From: Bacillota bacterium
Lineage (GTDB): Bacteria; Bacillota; Desulfotomaculia; Desulfotomaculales; Desulfallaceae
Direction: 5' to 3'
Length of the DNA stretch: 64,000 bases
Assembly: GCA_023439185.1 (NCBI GenBank)
Contig: JAEXOR010000043.1
Span: forward strand, 1-64,000
The position numbers and the translations under genes are program-made. Positions within the stretch are counted from its first letter, which is position 1; every line of letters begins with the position of its first letter. Below the pieces are notes generated by a model that worked only from the letters and a program-made list of their open reading frames with translations, was not told where the DNA came from and did not search any database. Positions 1-6,101 of the stretch are shown here, in pieces.

Positions 1-58
1 GTAGCTTGAGTATACCTTGTGCTCCTTTGACTATCAATGTACAGCCTGTGCGGAAATA

Positions 59-126
59 GTGTTCAATCTCGGCGGTCTAGGTGTTCAACTTCGGCGGTTT
101 AGGTGTTTTTTCTCAGCGGAATATCC
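59..126. repeat. IS21-family-like terminal repeats (element end)
   Basis: Three tandem 22-bp units start at 59, 81 and 103. The first two read GTGTTCAAyyTCGGCGGTyTAG and the third is diverged (GTGTTTTTTCTCAGCGG). Multiple short terminal repeats of this kind are typical of IS21-type element ends. The element itself would lie to the left of the window, and the first 58 bases hold nothing else I recognise. The family assignment rests on memory of such ends, not on a search. Confidence 0.5.
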
Positions 127-315
127 AAACAGGTTAGAAAAACATTTAGCTTCCTTAATTTGTGACCTTTAGCTATTTTAACATATTTTAGAAAATTCCT
201 TTATGCTTAAAAACAGTTAATTTCTATCTGAAAGTTATTTGGTAACATGTTCCTCCGCATATGCATAGTATACAACGGCAGTCAACGCAAAATCTTAACT
301 AAGGAGGGTATGTGT

Positions 316-438
316 ATGGGTTATGGTACAGGTGGCGGTGCAGGTTGTGCGCCTTATTTTGACGGGAGCTTCATTCTGTTTCTGATCCTGATTTTGCTGG
401 TGTTCGGTATTGGGTTTTTCCCAGGTTGCGGGAAATAG
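316..438 (+). CDS. YjcZ-like small glycine-rich sporulation membrane peptide
   Basis: This is a 40-residue peptide. Residues 1-18 are Gly/Cys/Tyr-rich (MGYGTGGGAG then CAPYF), followed by one strongly hydrophobic helix at about 19-35 and a short PGCGK tail. The Gly-rich start plus a single transmembrane segment matches YjcZ-type sporulation peptides of Bacilli and Clostridia, whose exact function is unknown. I chose the ATG at 316 because AAGGAGGG at 301-308 is correctly spaced for it; upstream ATGs at 247 and 310 are poorly placed. A hairpin terminator follows at 455-478. Confidence 0.6.
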   Translation: MGYGTGGGAGCAPYFDGSFILFLILILLVFGIGFFPGCGK

Positions 439-454
439 GGTTTAACCAGGAAAC

Positions 455-478
455 AAACGCCCCCTTGTGGGGGCGTTT
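455..478 (+). terminator. Hairpin terminator after the YjcZ-like gene
   Basis: A perfect 10-bp stem (AAACGCCCCC at 455-464, GGGGGCGTTT at 469-478) has a TTGT loop. It lies 16 bp after the stop codon. No long T tract follows. Confidence 0.7.
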
Positions 479-504
479 ACTCTTGTAGGGACTTGTTTTT
501 TCTT

Positions 505-549
505 TGGCCTCCCGGGAGGGATTCGAACCCCGGCCCATGGTTTAGAAGT
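505..549 (-). other. tRNA-Arg 3'-half remnant, outer attachment site
   Basis: On the minus strand this reads as a tRNA-Arg 3' half, from the anticodon loop (ACTTCTAA) through the T arm to the acceptor GGGAGG plus CCA. It differs from the intact tRNA at 23699-23775 by a few substitutions and one deleted base between T arm and anticodon arm, and it lacks the 5' half. It is the outermost of three copies of this 3' end, the others being at 1963-2008 and 23699-23744. The bases just inside (about 553-570) also resemble those inside the second copy (a shared GGTGTTTGGTTAT). I read it as the left attachment site of an older integrated element. Confidence 0.75.
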
Positions 550-583
550 CCAAAACGGGTGTTTGGTTATTATAAGACGTTTT

Positions 584-622
584 TGTTGTGAATTTGACTT
601 TACTCACAACAAATTCACAACA
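584..622. promoter_or_regulatory. Putative integrase arm-type sites of the outer element
   Basis: Two direct copies of TCACAACA, 11 bp apart (604-622), are preceded by the inverted form TGTTGTGAATTT at 584-595. The arrangement (8-bp motif, AAT spacer, repeat) has the same spacing as the TATCCCCA pair at 2122-2143 in the neighbouring element. They probably served as arm-binding sites for a related integrase of different specificity. This is inference. Confidence 0.45.
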
Positions 623-658
623 GGAGGATAGCAGCGTAATCCTTTATTCATGGGGCTA

Positions 659-1030
659 TTAGTTCAAATAAATTTGCTCCTCCCTAAGTGTTGCTAATCT
701 GCCCATTGCAATATAAACATCTAATACAGATGCAGGCATGTCCATTTCTTGATTAGGCTGAATAAAGTTGTTTCTCTCCAATTCTTTTATAATCAAAAAT
801 GTAGTATGTTCTTTTTGGTCAACCTCATAGTTTAATTCGTTTTTTCCTGGGTGCTTGTTTAATAAAAAATCCATTCGTTTAAGCACTTTAGCTGATAAAT
901 ACTTTTCATTGCATTTGTTACACACCAAAACAGGCACATTATTAAAAGTAATGTGATTCCCATTAATATTTCTATCAATATTAATATTTTTGACAGAGGT
1001 TTGACCTCCACATCTACAGGTTTTAGCCAT
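659..1030 (-). CDS. YgiT-type zinc-finger protein, probable antitoxin
   Basis: This 123-residue protein has two Cys pairs near the N-terminus, C-R-C (about residues 5-7) and CNKC (about 37-40). It also has the conserved pattern of YgiT/MqsA-like zinc-finger domains, 'VPVLVCNKCNEKY'. The C-terminal 60 residues have no clear motif and lack an obvious HTH. I chose ATG 1030, 5 bp after AGGAGGGG, over GTG 1036. The start overlaps the stop of the DUF4258-like gene by 8 bp, which indicates translational coupling. Genes with YgiT zinc fingers next to DUF4258 proteins are usually called type II toxin-antitoxin pairs, so this one is the likely antitoxin. The role is inferred from family and context. 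Confidence 0.7.
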   Translation of the reverse strand: MAKTCRCGGQTSVKNINIDRNINGNHITFNNVPVLVCNKCNEKYLSAKVLKRMDFLLNKHPGKNELNYEVDQKEHTTFLIIKELERNNFIQPNQEMDMPASVLDVYIAMGRLATLREEQIYLN

Positions 1031-1304
1031 TTTCACCCCTCCTATCTCTCATCACCGTTATTACATCCACGTCAAAATCAACTATCTCCACAACGATTTG
1101 TATGTCCTTCCATTTCAATCTATACCTGTTTTGTGCCGGTTTTCTTTGGTTTATCTTCCCCTTTTTCATTACTTCTTCAACATCATATACGGAAATACCA
1201 TCCTTGTCGGCTTCTTCAAGCGCATGGGGTAAGTCAAAATAATATGTTTCTTCTTCAGCTGCTTTACGTATTATCGTTTTCGGGTCCAAAAGACAATCCC
1301 CCAT
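1023..1304 (-). CDS. DUF4258-like protein, probable toxin
   Basis: A protein of about 93 residues with the DUF4258 pattern: an N-terminal helix, 'GISVYDVEEVMKKGKI', then beta strands with 'YRLKWKDIQIVVEIVDF' and a terminal 'VITVMRDRR'. The fold is related to RelE/BrnT-like small toxins. The open frame extends to 1337. I prefer the ATG at 1304 because earlier starts would overlap the MerR gene deeply, but TTG near 1293 or ATG 1337 are possible. It is the middle gene of a three-gene minus-strand operon (MerR, this gene, YgiT-type). No nuclease activity is proven for this family. Confidence 0.65.
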   Translation of the reverse strand: MGDCLLDPKTIIRKAAEEETYYFDLPHALEEADKDGISVYDVEEVMKKGKINQRKPAQNRYRLKWKDIQIVVEIVDFDVDVITVMRDRRGENG

Positions 1305-1779
1305 CAAACAAGGGCAGCTCTGGGAGTAATTCATCATTCTCGTCTACAAAAGATTTTTTTAAAATCTCAAATTTACCCTTGGCATCTTTGCCTATTTCTT
1401 TGCTTTTCAATAACTTAACTAAAAAATAGGCTATCTCTTCCCTTGTTATAGGTTTTCCTTTAACATACAACTCTGGATGGTAAATATCCTGCATTTCTTC
1501 TTTGATTAATTTTAATGCAAAATCAGACCAATACATATTTGCGTTTAAAATTCCTTTAATTTCTTTAAGTTTGCGGCCTTGTTTCTTTAAAAAATAAATT
1601 ATTTGTAGTTTTATGAAATGGTTGTGGTTAAAAACGGCAACCTTTCTTTTCCCCATTTGAATCAATTCAGGCTTGTCTAAAATGCCAATACTAATATAAT
1701 ATCTTATCGTTCTTACGGGATTCTTGCCTAAATCAATATTTTTTTGCTTAGCATGTTCAGCAAGCTGTAATATAGTCAT
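1264..1779 (-). CDS. MerR-family HTH regulator
   Basis: This 171-residue protein begins with a winged-helix MerR N-terminus: TILQLAEHA then 'NPVRTIRYYISIGILDKPE' (about residues 17-36), a basic 'GKRKVAVF', and 'LKKQGRKLKEIKGIL'. The C-terminal half has no recognised ligand domain. I chose ATG 1779 because AGGAGG lies 10 bp upstream; TTG 1788 is too close. It heads the MerR-DUF4258-YgiT operon. A TTGACT-N17-TTAAAA promoter just upstream (1803-1831) carries a perfect 14-bp palindrome in its spacer, a probable autoregulatory operator. Confidence 0.75.
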   Translation of the reverse strand: MTILQLAEHAKQKNIDLGKNPVRTIRYYISIGILDKPELIQMGKRKVAVFNHNHFIKLQIIYFLKKQGRKLKEIKGILNANMYWSDFALKLIKEEMQDIYHPELYVKGKPITREEIAYFLVKLLKSKEIGKDAKGKFEILKKSFVDENDELLPELPLFDGGLSFGPENDNT

Positions 1780-1802
1780 ATTGGACAAACCTCCTACTTG
1801 AA

Positions 1803-1831
1803 TTTTAAACTGTCATCTGACAGTAAGTCAA
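1803..1831 (-). promoter_or_regulatory. Promoter with palindromic operator for the MerR/TA operon
   Basis: On the minus strand, TTGACT (1826-1831) and TTAAAA (1803-1808) are 17 bp apart. The spacer is almost entirely the perfect palindrome CTGTCATCTGACAG (1810-1823). A dyad inside the spacer is where MerR-family proteins bind. Confidence 0.65.
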
Positions 1832-1918
1832 CATATACATATAGGCTACCGGCAAAAAAATAAAAACCCCGGTCACATTACTTCACAGGGATAATAATTT
1901 AGATAAAGCAATAAACAT

Positions 1919-2008
1919 CAAAAAGCCAATACCCGCAATCCCTTGCGAATACTGACTTTCTTTGGCCTCCCGGGAGGGATTCGAACCCCCGACCCACGGA
2001 TTAGAAGT
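1919..2008. repeat. attL: 90-bp direct repeat, left end of the 21.7 kb element
   Basis: These 90 bp are identical to 23655-23744. The repeat covers 44 bp downstream of tRNA-Arg plus its 3' half up to the anticodon loop (TTAGAAGT, ending at 2008). After 2008 the sequence departs from the tRNA. The matching copy is part of the intact tRNA-Arg and lies beside the integrase gene, so the two repeats mark the ends of an integrated element. Confidence 0.92.
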
Positions 2009-2102
2009 GTGAAACAGGTGTTTGGTTATCGTTTTGCGTAATTGTGAAAGGCTCGGTATTGCTGGCCTTTTTAATTTTGTCTTTGGTTATTTTAGGTTGT
2101 TG

Positions 2103-2143
2103 TTTGGGGATAAAATGAAAAGACTATCCCCAAATTATCCCCA
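2103..2143. promoter_or_regulatory. Left integrase arm-type sites
   Basis: A 23-bp block at 2121-2143 (two TATCCCCA motifs 11 bp apart) is identical to 23607-23629 near the other end. An inverted copy, TTTGGGGATAA, lies at 2103-2113. Short repeated motifs inside both ends of a tyrosine-integrase element are the expected form of arm-type binding sites. Confidence 0.7.
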
Positions 2144-2204
2144 AGCGTAATCCCTTCCCACACCTGGCGATACGCAAAAAAAACACCATAAACGTACAGG
2201 GTAC

Positions 2205-2233
2205 GAAGTGTCATTAGTGTCAAAAGTCAATGC
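2205..2233. repeat. 29-bp inverted repeat, pair of 17975-18003
   Basis: This stretch is an exact reverse complement of 17975-18003, beside the primase gene. Both copies contain GTGTCATTAGTGTCAAAAGT. A shorter related copy (GGAAGTGTCAAAAGT) lies at 2359-2373. The intergenic region 2009-2449 otherwise holds no gene I can support. Confidence 0.75.
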
Positions 2234-2449
2234 TGGATTTTCCGCAGCCTATTTTCACCGTTCCGGGAAAATGGTTTTCTGCTTCTGCAAAAGCAATCCA
2301 AGTGCAATGCAAATGCATCTCCTGCAACATGAAAAAAAATCCCCCAACGCATAGGTAAGGAAGTGTCAAAAGTCGCTTGTTGGAAAAATAAATGCCACAT
2401 TTACGGAGCGACATTTATTGACCTTCGTTTATAGTTGCAGATGGCTCAT

Positions 2450-2899
2450 TCAGGCCTTCTTCCCTTTGCTCTTACCCATGGGTACCACGTCATGGTTACG
2501 GTCAAACCATATTAAATAAAACACTCTCCCAGCACGATACCCAAACAACCTTCTTTTTTTGTCCACTTTTACTTCCTGTATTACAACATCTTCTGGGACA
2601 CTGTCCGGTAAGCGGAAAGCACACTGTTCAATGGGCTTGAGATTTAATCCTTTGTGATTTCTTACTTCCCCCCAAGGCAAGCTTTCCATTGTCTTAAAGG
2701 TTGTAATTAGTTTAAGCAGTTCCCTACCTTGCCAGTCAGATAACTGACAATGGTTACTGCATACATTCTTAAAAGAAAAAACAGGATATTGACTGTCTGT
2801 TGATGCCTGTTTTAACTCCGTTGCGATTGACGGAATTTTATTGGCCTTCTGCTCTTTTTTACAAGCAGCCTTGCCTATTAATTCTTTTTTTCTATTCAT
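2450..2899 (-). CDS. Probable toxin of a Panacea-type toxin-antitoxin pair
   Basis: This 149-residue protein has a lysine-rich start followed by a conserved C-terminal block 'KRRLFGYRAGRVFYLIWFDRNHDVVP' split over about residues 112-137. That block is typical of small proteins encoded next to DUF4065 antitoxins and resembles a RelE-like beta-sheet end. ATG 2899 overlaps the stop of the upstream antitoxin gene (stop at 2892) by 8 bp, so the two are translationally coupled, antitoxin first. The activity is unknown, and the toxin role is inferred from context. Confidence 0.6.
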   Translation of the reverse strand: MNRKKELIGKAACKKEQKANKIPSIATELKQASTDSQYPVFSFKNVCSNHCQLSDWQGRELLKLITTFKTMESLPWGEVRNHKGLNLKPIEQCAFRLPDSVPEDVVIQEVKVDKKRRLFGYRAGRVFYLIWFDRNHDVVPMGKSKGKKA

Positions 2900-3359
2900 T
2901 GCTCCCAATAAGTGTGCTATAGTATTCTATCATTGATTTATGAGCAATAGCATTGGTGCATTTATCACCTGGATCATAACCTCTTCTTGCATTTATCCAA
3001 GGCGGCTCTTGGTGGGTCAGTTCCTCCAGATATTTTCCGTCATATTGGCCGTAAGCGTCCCATACAGCTTGAAGTGTCTCTATTTGTTCTTCATCAAAGA
3101 TGCTGGGGTCACAATCAGAGCGTGGGATGCTTTGCCAGTAAAATTCTTTATACTCATGCCATAACTCAGGGCATGCAGGGCCGTGCACCCATGCTTGAAA
3201 CTCTTCTTCAAATAACGGCTTTCCATTAAATACAAGATGCCATGCCTGTGCATAGTAGCACAGTTTTTGTAATTTCAGATGAGTAATTGAAGCACCAGCA
3301 CTTTCATCTACACAGGAGCGAAAATAATTGGCAACATCATGGATATTAACTTTGCCCAC
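2892..3359 (-). CDS. Panacea-domain (DUF4065/SocA-like) antitoxin
   Basis: This 155-residue protein carries the clear DUF4065 signature: 'VANYFRSCVDES', then 'ITHLKLQKLCYYAQAWHL', 'PLFEEEFQAWVHGP' and 'LWHEYKEF'. It is the Panacea antitoxin fold used with many unrelated toxins. I chose GTG 3359 because AAGGAGGGG lies 6 bp upstream; an in-frame GTG at 3401 would add 14 residues not typical of the family. It overlaps the downstream toxin-like gene by 8 bp. The pair sits near the left end of the integrated element and probably stabilises it. Confidence 0.82.
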   Translation of the reverse strand: MGKVNIHDVANYFRSCVDESAGASITHLKLQKLCYYAQAWHLVFNGKPLFEEEFQAWVHGPACPELWHEYKEFYWQSIPRSDCDPSIFDEEQIETLQAVWDAYGQYDGKYLEELTHQEPPWINARRGYDPGDKCTNAIAHKSMIEYYSTLIGSNE

Positions 3360-3564
3360 TGCTTTCCCCTCCTTGCTTTTAAAAACATAAATAGCACCCA
3401 CCTCAAATCACCCCTTGCTTTTTGAATATATTTATTACCATATGCAAGGGCGATATTACATTGTTAAGATGGGCATGTCCTACCTTATATTACTTTACAT
3501 GATCTGAATTGTCACGTAACGTCAGTAAGAGATAATTGATATTCTGAATATATATTCTATAGGG

Positions 3565-3587
3565 AAATAAACCTAATGGGTTTATTT
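3565..3587. terminator. Hairpin, candidate terminator
   Basis: A 9-bp stem AAATAAACC/GGTTTATTT with a 5-base loop. It lies in the non-coding stretch 3402-4828, which holds this hairpin, DnaA-box-like sites, other palindromes and regulator remnants but no intact gene I can support. Confidence 0.4.
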
Positions 3588-3603
3588 GAACATTTTTGGG
3601 AAG

Positions 3604-3635
3604 TTATCCACAGGTTTATGCACATGTTATTCACA
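3604..3635. promoter_or_regulatory. Pair of DnaA-box-like sites
   Basis: TTATCCACA at 3604-3612 is a perfect DnaA box, and TTATTCACA at 3627-3635 has one mismatch. The surroundings are AT-rich and non-coding. They could belong to an element origin or be chance. Confidence 0.4.
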
Positions 3636-3794
3636 ATTTCGCTTAAAAACGGGACTTCGGCCAAATAGGCCGGAGATAATATATAAACGGAAATGCACCG
3701 TTAATCAACGCTAACCCATTGCGGCTGTATTTCTAAAGGCCATCCCCAGGGGTGCATAACTCAACCAGACGCGCAAATACTTAGATGACACGTC

Positions 3795-3821
3795 AAGTCT
3801 GTTACACCGGGTAACAGACTT
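3795..3821. repeat. Perfect 11-bp stem hairpin
   Basis: AAGTCTGTTAC (3795-3805) and GTAACAGACTT (3811-3821) enclose a 5-base loop. The hairpin interrupts the downstream end of the first Rha remnant. No T tract on either strand suits a normal terminator. Confidence 0.5.
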
Positions 3822-3829
3822 AAAAACAT

Positions 3830-4115
3830 CTTGGTCATAAGATACTCCGGCCTCTTTTCGCCTTTGGCGTCCTTATATTTAACCGCCTCAAAATTGAGGG
3901 CGTTAAACTCCGGACTGCAGTCCAGTTCCCGGACATCCCTGAGACAGGAAGATGAAACCGTCTTTAGTCATTAAGTATTCACGGTTCTTTTTGCCGGTAG
4001 AATCTTTGTATTTACTCTCCTGAAAATTCAGGGTAGTAAATTTTTCACTCACCCCACTTATGGGGACAGTGGCTTTCCCGATTTTAAATCGGGAAACTTC
4101 TATTCTTGAAGAATT
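3830..4115 (-). pseudogene. Tandem remnants of Rha-family phage regulatory protein
   Basis: Two partial copies of the same domain lie head to tail on the minus strand. The upstream one (about 3925-4115) reads EKFTTLNFQESKYKDSTGK then 'REYLMTKDGFIFLSQG'. The downstream one (about 3830-3913, another frame) reads 'PEFNALNFEAVKYKDAKG' then 'RPEYLMTK'. Both match the core of Rha/antirepressor-type phage proteins (NF-E-YKD-G-YLMTKDGF). Neither has the N-terminal HTH part or the C-terminal half. Both stop near the same point, as if two related genes were fused and trimmed. Confidence 0.7.
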
Positions 4116-4344
4116 CGGGAAGGCTCTCATTTGAAATGAGACCCTTGTGGGGGGACACGAATGTCCCTCACAAGTTTTGCTACCTCAGCTTTAAGGAATT
4201 AGGGGGGGTTCTAAGAACCGTAAATTCAAACTTGGAAAGGTCGGATTTTAAATCGGAGCTAACTCGTGTCTCTGGTGAACACGGCACTGGCTCAAAATTG
4301 TAGTAAACTTTGGACTTTTGGCCCTACATGAGACCGAAAGTACA

Positions 4345-4400
4345 GTTCAGGATGAACTTATGTCTGCAACGAACACGACACTGATAGGTTCATCCTGAAC
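4345..4400. repeat. 13-bp inverted repeat in non-coding palindrome-rich stretch
   Basis: GTTCAGGATGAAC (4345-4357) is the exact reverse complement of 4388-4400. Shorter palindromes crowd the preceding 300 bp: CCCGATTTTAAATCGGG near 4078, CTCATTTGAAATGAG near 4127 and GGGACACGAATGTCCC near 4152. Confidence 0.55.
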
Positions 4401-4828
4401 TTATCAACCAACTTTGCGAATTGAGCGGGACGGCGGGCCAGAGTTTATTTCCTCATGTATCTCCTTTAACCAGGCGGGCTTCAAGCTGCACAAGATAGGC
4501 CTCCAGTTTCCCTGGAGGCCAACTAAAAAGTAAACATTTTGTTTTTGCCCACTACCGGAAGGTAGAACTGCCAGTTCGACCCTTCCCAAATCATTAATAT
4601 CATTTGAATAACGTTGGATGTTCCTTGTGACGGATGGAAGGCGGCACCATATGGCTACCACCCTGGATCCGAAACTTTGATTATTTTTTTCTTGTATATG
4701 GTGTATCTGGCGTCTGACTTTCTCTAATCTGCCTCGTCGGCGGCGGTGGGGGCGGTGGGGGTGAACCGATAGACCTGTCCCAGGGCAAACAAACAAAAAG
4801 AGCGGGGTTTGTGCCCCGCTCCGATGCT

Positions 4829-5023
4829 TTACGGTGTTGCTTCTTGGCGCATTTCGTCCATCATCTTTAATAAAGCCTTGGCAGCATCGCCTTTGGTGTA
4901 ATGATCATCTAACAGCAGGCCATTAGCTACCACCCACAATTCGTTATGCCATTTCATCGGGTAATAATATTTGGCTGCATTATCTAATTCATCAGTTAAG
5001 AAGGGTTTTTCCTTAGTGGTCAT
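4829..5023 (-). CDS. Small hypothetical protein
   Basis: A 64-residue acidic and aromatic-rich protein (AAKYYYPMKWHNELWVVANG). ATG 5023 has CTGGAGGATG upstream. It is the last gene of a minus-strand run of small genes (6712 to 4829) in the element. It has no recognised domain or membrane segment. Confidence 0.6.
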   Translation of the reverse strand: MTTKEKPFLTDELDNAAKYYYPMKWHNELWVVANGLLLDDHYTKGDAAKALLKMMDEMRQEATP

Positions 5024-5074
5024 GGTTTCATCCTCCAGTTATCTTACATTCGGACAATCGTTCTGCCGGCAATC

Positions 5075-5299
5075 CTACTTTTCCCCCAAGCAGCACTTTT
5101 CAGCCCCGCACCGCCTGTCTTTCTGTTTTGGGCACTCTTTAGAATTCAACATTTTAAAATCAAGATCCTCGTAATATACCCATTCGACTTTATCGCCAAA
5201 ATGTCCATACCCGCATTTGCATTTATCCGACATCGGCTTTACCATATTGCGCTGAAACACATTGAATGAATTATCAACATGAGTAATAGTAATATTCAA
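5075..5299 (-). CDS. Cysteine-rich CCLG-motif small protein, copy 3
   Basis: At least 74 residues. The C-terminus shares the motif NSKECPKQK-R-C-CCLG with two neighbours (5371-5556 and 5553-5774). The N-terminal part adds CKCGYGHFGD, giving eight Cys in all. The open frame continues upstream of the TTG at 5299 with sensible residues (RGQTEPFDCRVSISGEIL), reaching AGGGGAGG at about 5365, but I find no ATG/GTG/TTG there. The true start may be a rare codon. Probably metal binding; function unknown. Confidence 0.55.
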   Translation of the reverse strand: MNITITHVDNSFNVFQRNMVKPMSDKCKCGYGHFGDKVEWVYYEDLDFKMLNSKECPKQKDRRCGAEKCCLGEK

Positions 5300-5370
5300 T
5301 ATCTCACCGCTGATAGATACCCGGCAATCAAATGGTTCTGTCTGCCCACGCTCACCTAATATACCTCCCC

Positions 5371-5556
5371 TTAGCCGACTAATTTATTTTGGCAGTTATT
5401 CCGGGTGCAGTTGTTTTCTTTACCCAGGCAACACTGCTTATTACTGCAAGGTCTATTCTTTTGCTTTGGACATTCTTTAGAGTTTATCGCCTTGATTGAT
5501 TTGAGATAAATAAAGCTTTTAACATTCTCTGGCAAGTGCCTATAAATGTGTATCAT
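5371..5556 (-). CDS. Cysteine-rich CCLG-motif small protein, copy 2
   Basis: 61 residues: a short N-terminal half (MIHIYRHLPENVK) and a Cys-rich C-terminal half with C-x2-Q, C-x5-CCLG, then CTRNNCQN. ATG 5556 overlaps the stop of copy 1 as ATGA, and GGAGGGGGC is upstream. Six Cys in 30 residues suggest a small zinc or iron-sulfur knuckle, or a disulfide-rich fold. No family recognised. Confidence 0.65.
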   Translation of the reverse strand: MIHIYRHLPENVKSFIYLKSIKAINSKECPKQKNRPCSNKQCCLGKENNCTRNNCQNKLVG

Positions 5557-5774
5557 ACTGCCCCCTCCAAAGTCTCCTTATCAAATACATAATTATTTTG
5601 ACAATTATTCAATTTACAGGATTTGATTGCTCCTAAACAGCAGTGTTCATTCCCGCATGTGCGCATGTCCTGCTGCGCACACATGCGGGAATTTATATAT
5701 AATACTTTACCCTCTTTTCCTGCGCGCAAACAATCTAGTTGACAATCAGGTAAATGCCTAAAGACCCACTTCAT
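5553..5774 (-). CDS. Cysteine-rich CCLG-motif small protein, copy 1
   Basis: A 73-residue paralogue of 5371-5556. It shares the N-terminal 'FRHLP', the block 'INSRMCAQQDMRTC', CCLG and 'CKLNNCQNN'. I chose ATG 5774 (AAGGGGG upstream) over GTG 5801, because it aligns with the start of copy 2. It is translationally coupled to copy 2. Confidence 0.65.
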   Translation of the reverse strand: MKWVFRHLPDCQLDCLRAGKEGKVLYINSRMCAQQDMRTCGNEHCCLGAIKSCKLNNCQNNYVFDKETLEGAV

Positions 5775-5800
5775 AGCCCAACCCCCTTGTTGTCCAAGCA

Positions 5801-6052
5801 CTAATTACCTAAACCAAGTTCCCGCTGCAGCAGGGCGGCATCTTTCAGGCCAAACCGGTATGCATGCATGGTTGCTATGCTGACTATTGCGTTAACCTCT
5901 TCCTGAATCTTTATCGCTGTTTTTTTGTCGGTCAATTCGTTAATTTTAGCCCGGCACTCGTTATACTCCGGGTCCGCTTCCACTATCTCGTAAATATGCT
6001 CATTACGGTCGAAACACAGTTCTTTTACGCTTTTCTGCAATGCTGTGAGCAT
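5801..6052 (-). CDS. Small helical protein, paralogue of 6102-6392
   Basis: An 83-residue predicted all-helical protein. The C-terminal motif AYRFGLKDAALLQRELG matches AYRQGFRDGILLKEKLG of the next gene upstream, and both have DPEY/NPEY plus a 'N-L-D' helix before it. ATG 6052 follows AGGAGGTATTTTAA. This helical type with a 'Y-x-G-x-x-D-G' ending is common in Firmicute phages and islands. Function unknown. Confidence 0.65.
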   Translation of the reverse strand: MLTALQKSVKELCFDRNEHIYEIVEADPEYNECRAKINELTDKKTAIKIQEEVNAIVSIATMHAYRFGLKDAALLQRELGLGN

Positions 6053-6101
6053 TTAAAATACCTCCTCGGTAATTTCATATTTTTGAAGGTGCGCTGGACA
6101 A

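Noticed and set aside
953..1429. Plus-strand ORF of 158 codons
   Set aside because: Antisense to three well-supported minus-strand genes (MerR, DUF4258, YgiT); composition is not protein-like and it has no ribosome site.
2220..2414. Minus-strand ORF of 64 codons
   Set aside because: It runs through the iteron-like repeats and has no ribosome site or domain; more likely regulatory DNA.
3650..3780. Possible second riboswitch near the GGACTTCGGCCAAATAGGCC hairpin
   Set aside because: The hairpin is clear but conserved GEMM or other aptamer bases are not in the right order.
4106..4303. Plus-strand ORF of 65 codons
   Set aside because: Lies in the palindrome-rich stretch and opposes the Rha remnant; no protein-like pattern.
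4404..4796. Minus-strand ORF of 130 codons
   Set aside because: Pro/His/Arg-rich start from a low-complexity GGCGGTGGGG tract, no ribosome site, no recognised domain; perhaps another decayed gene but not supportable.
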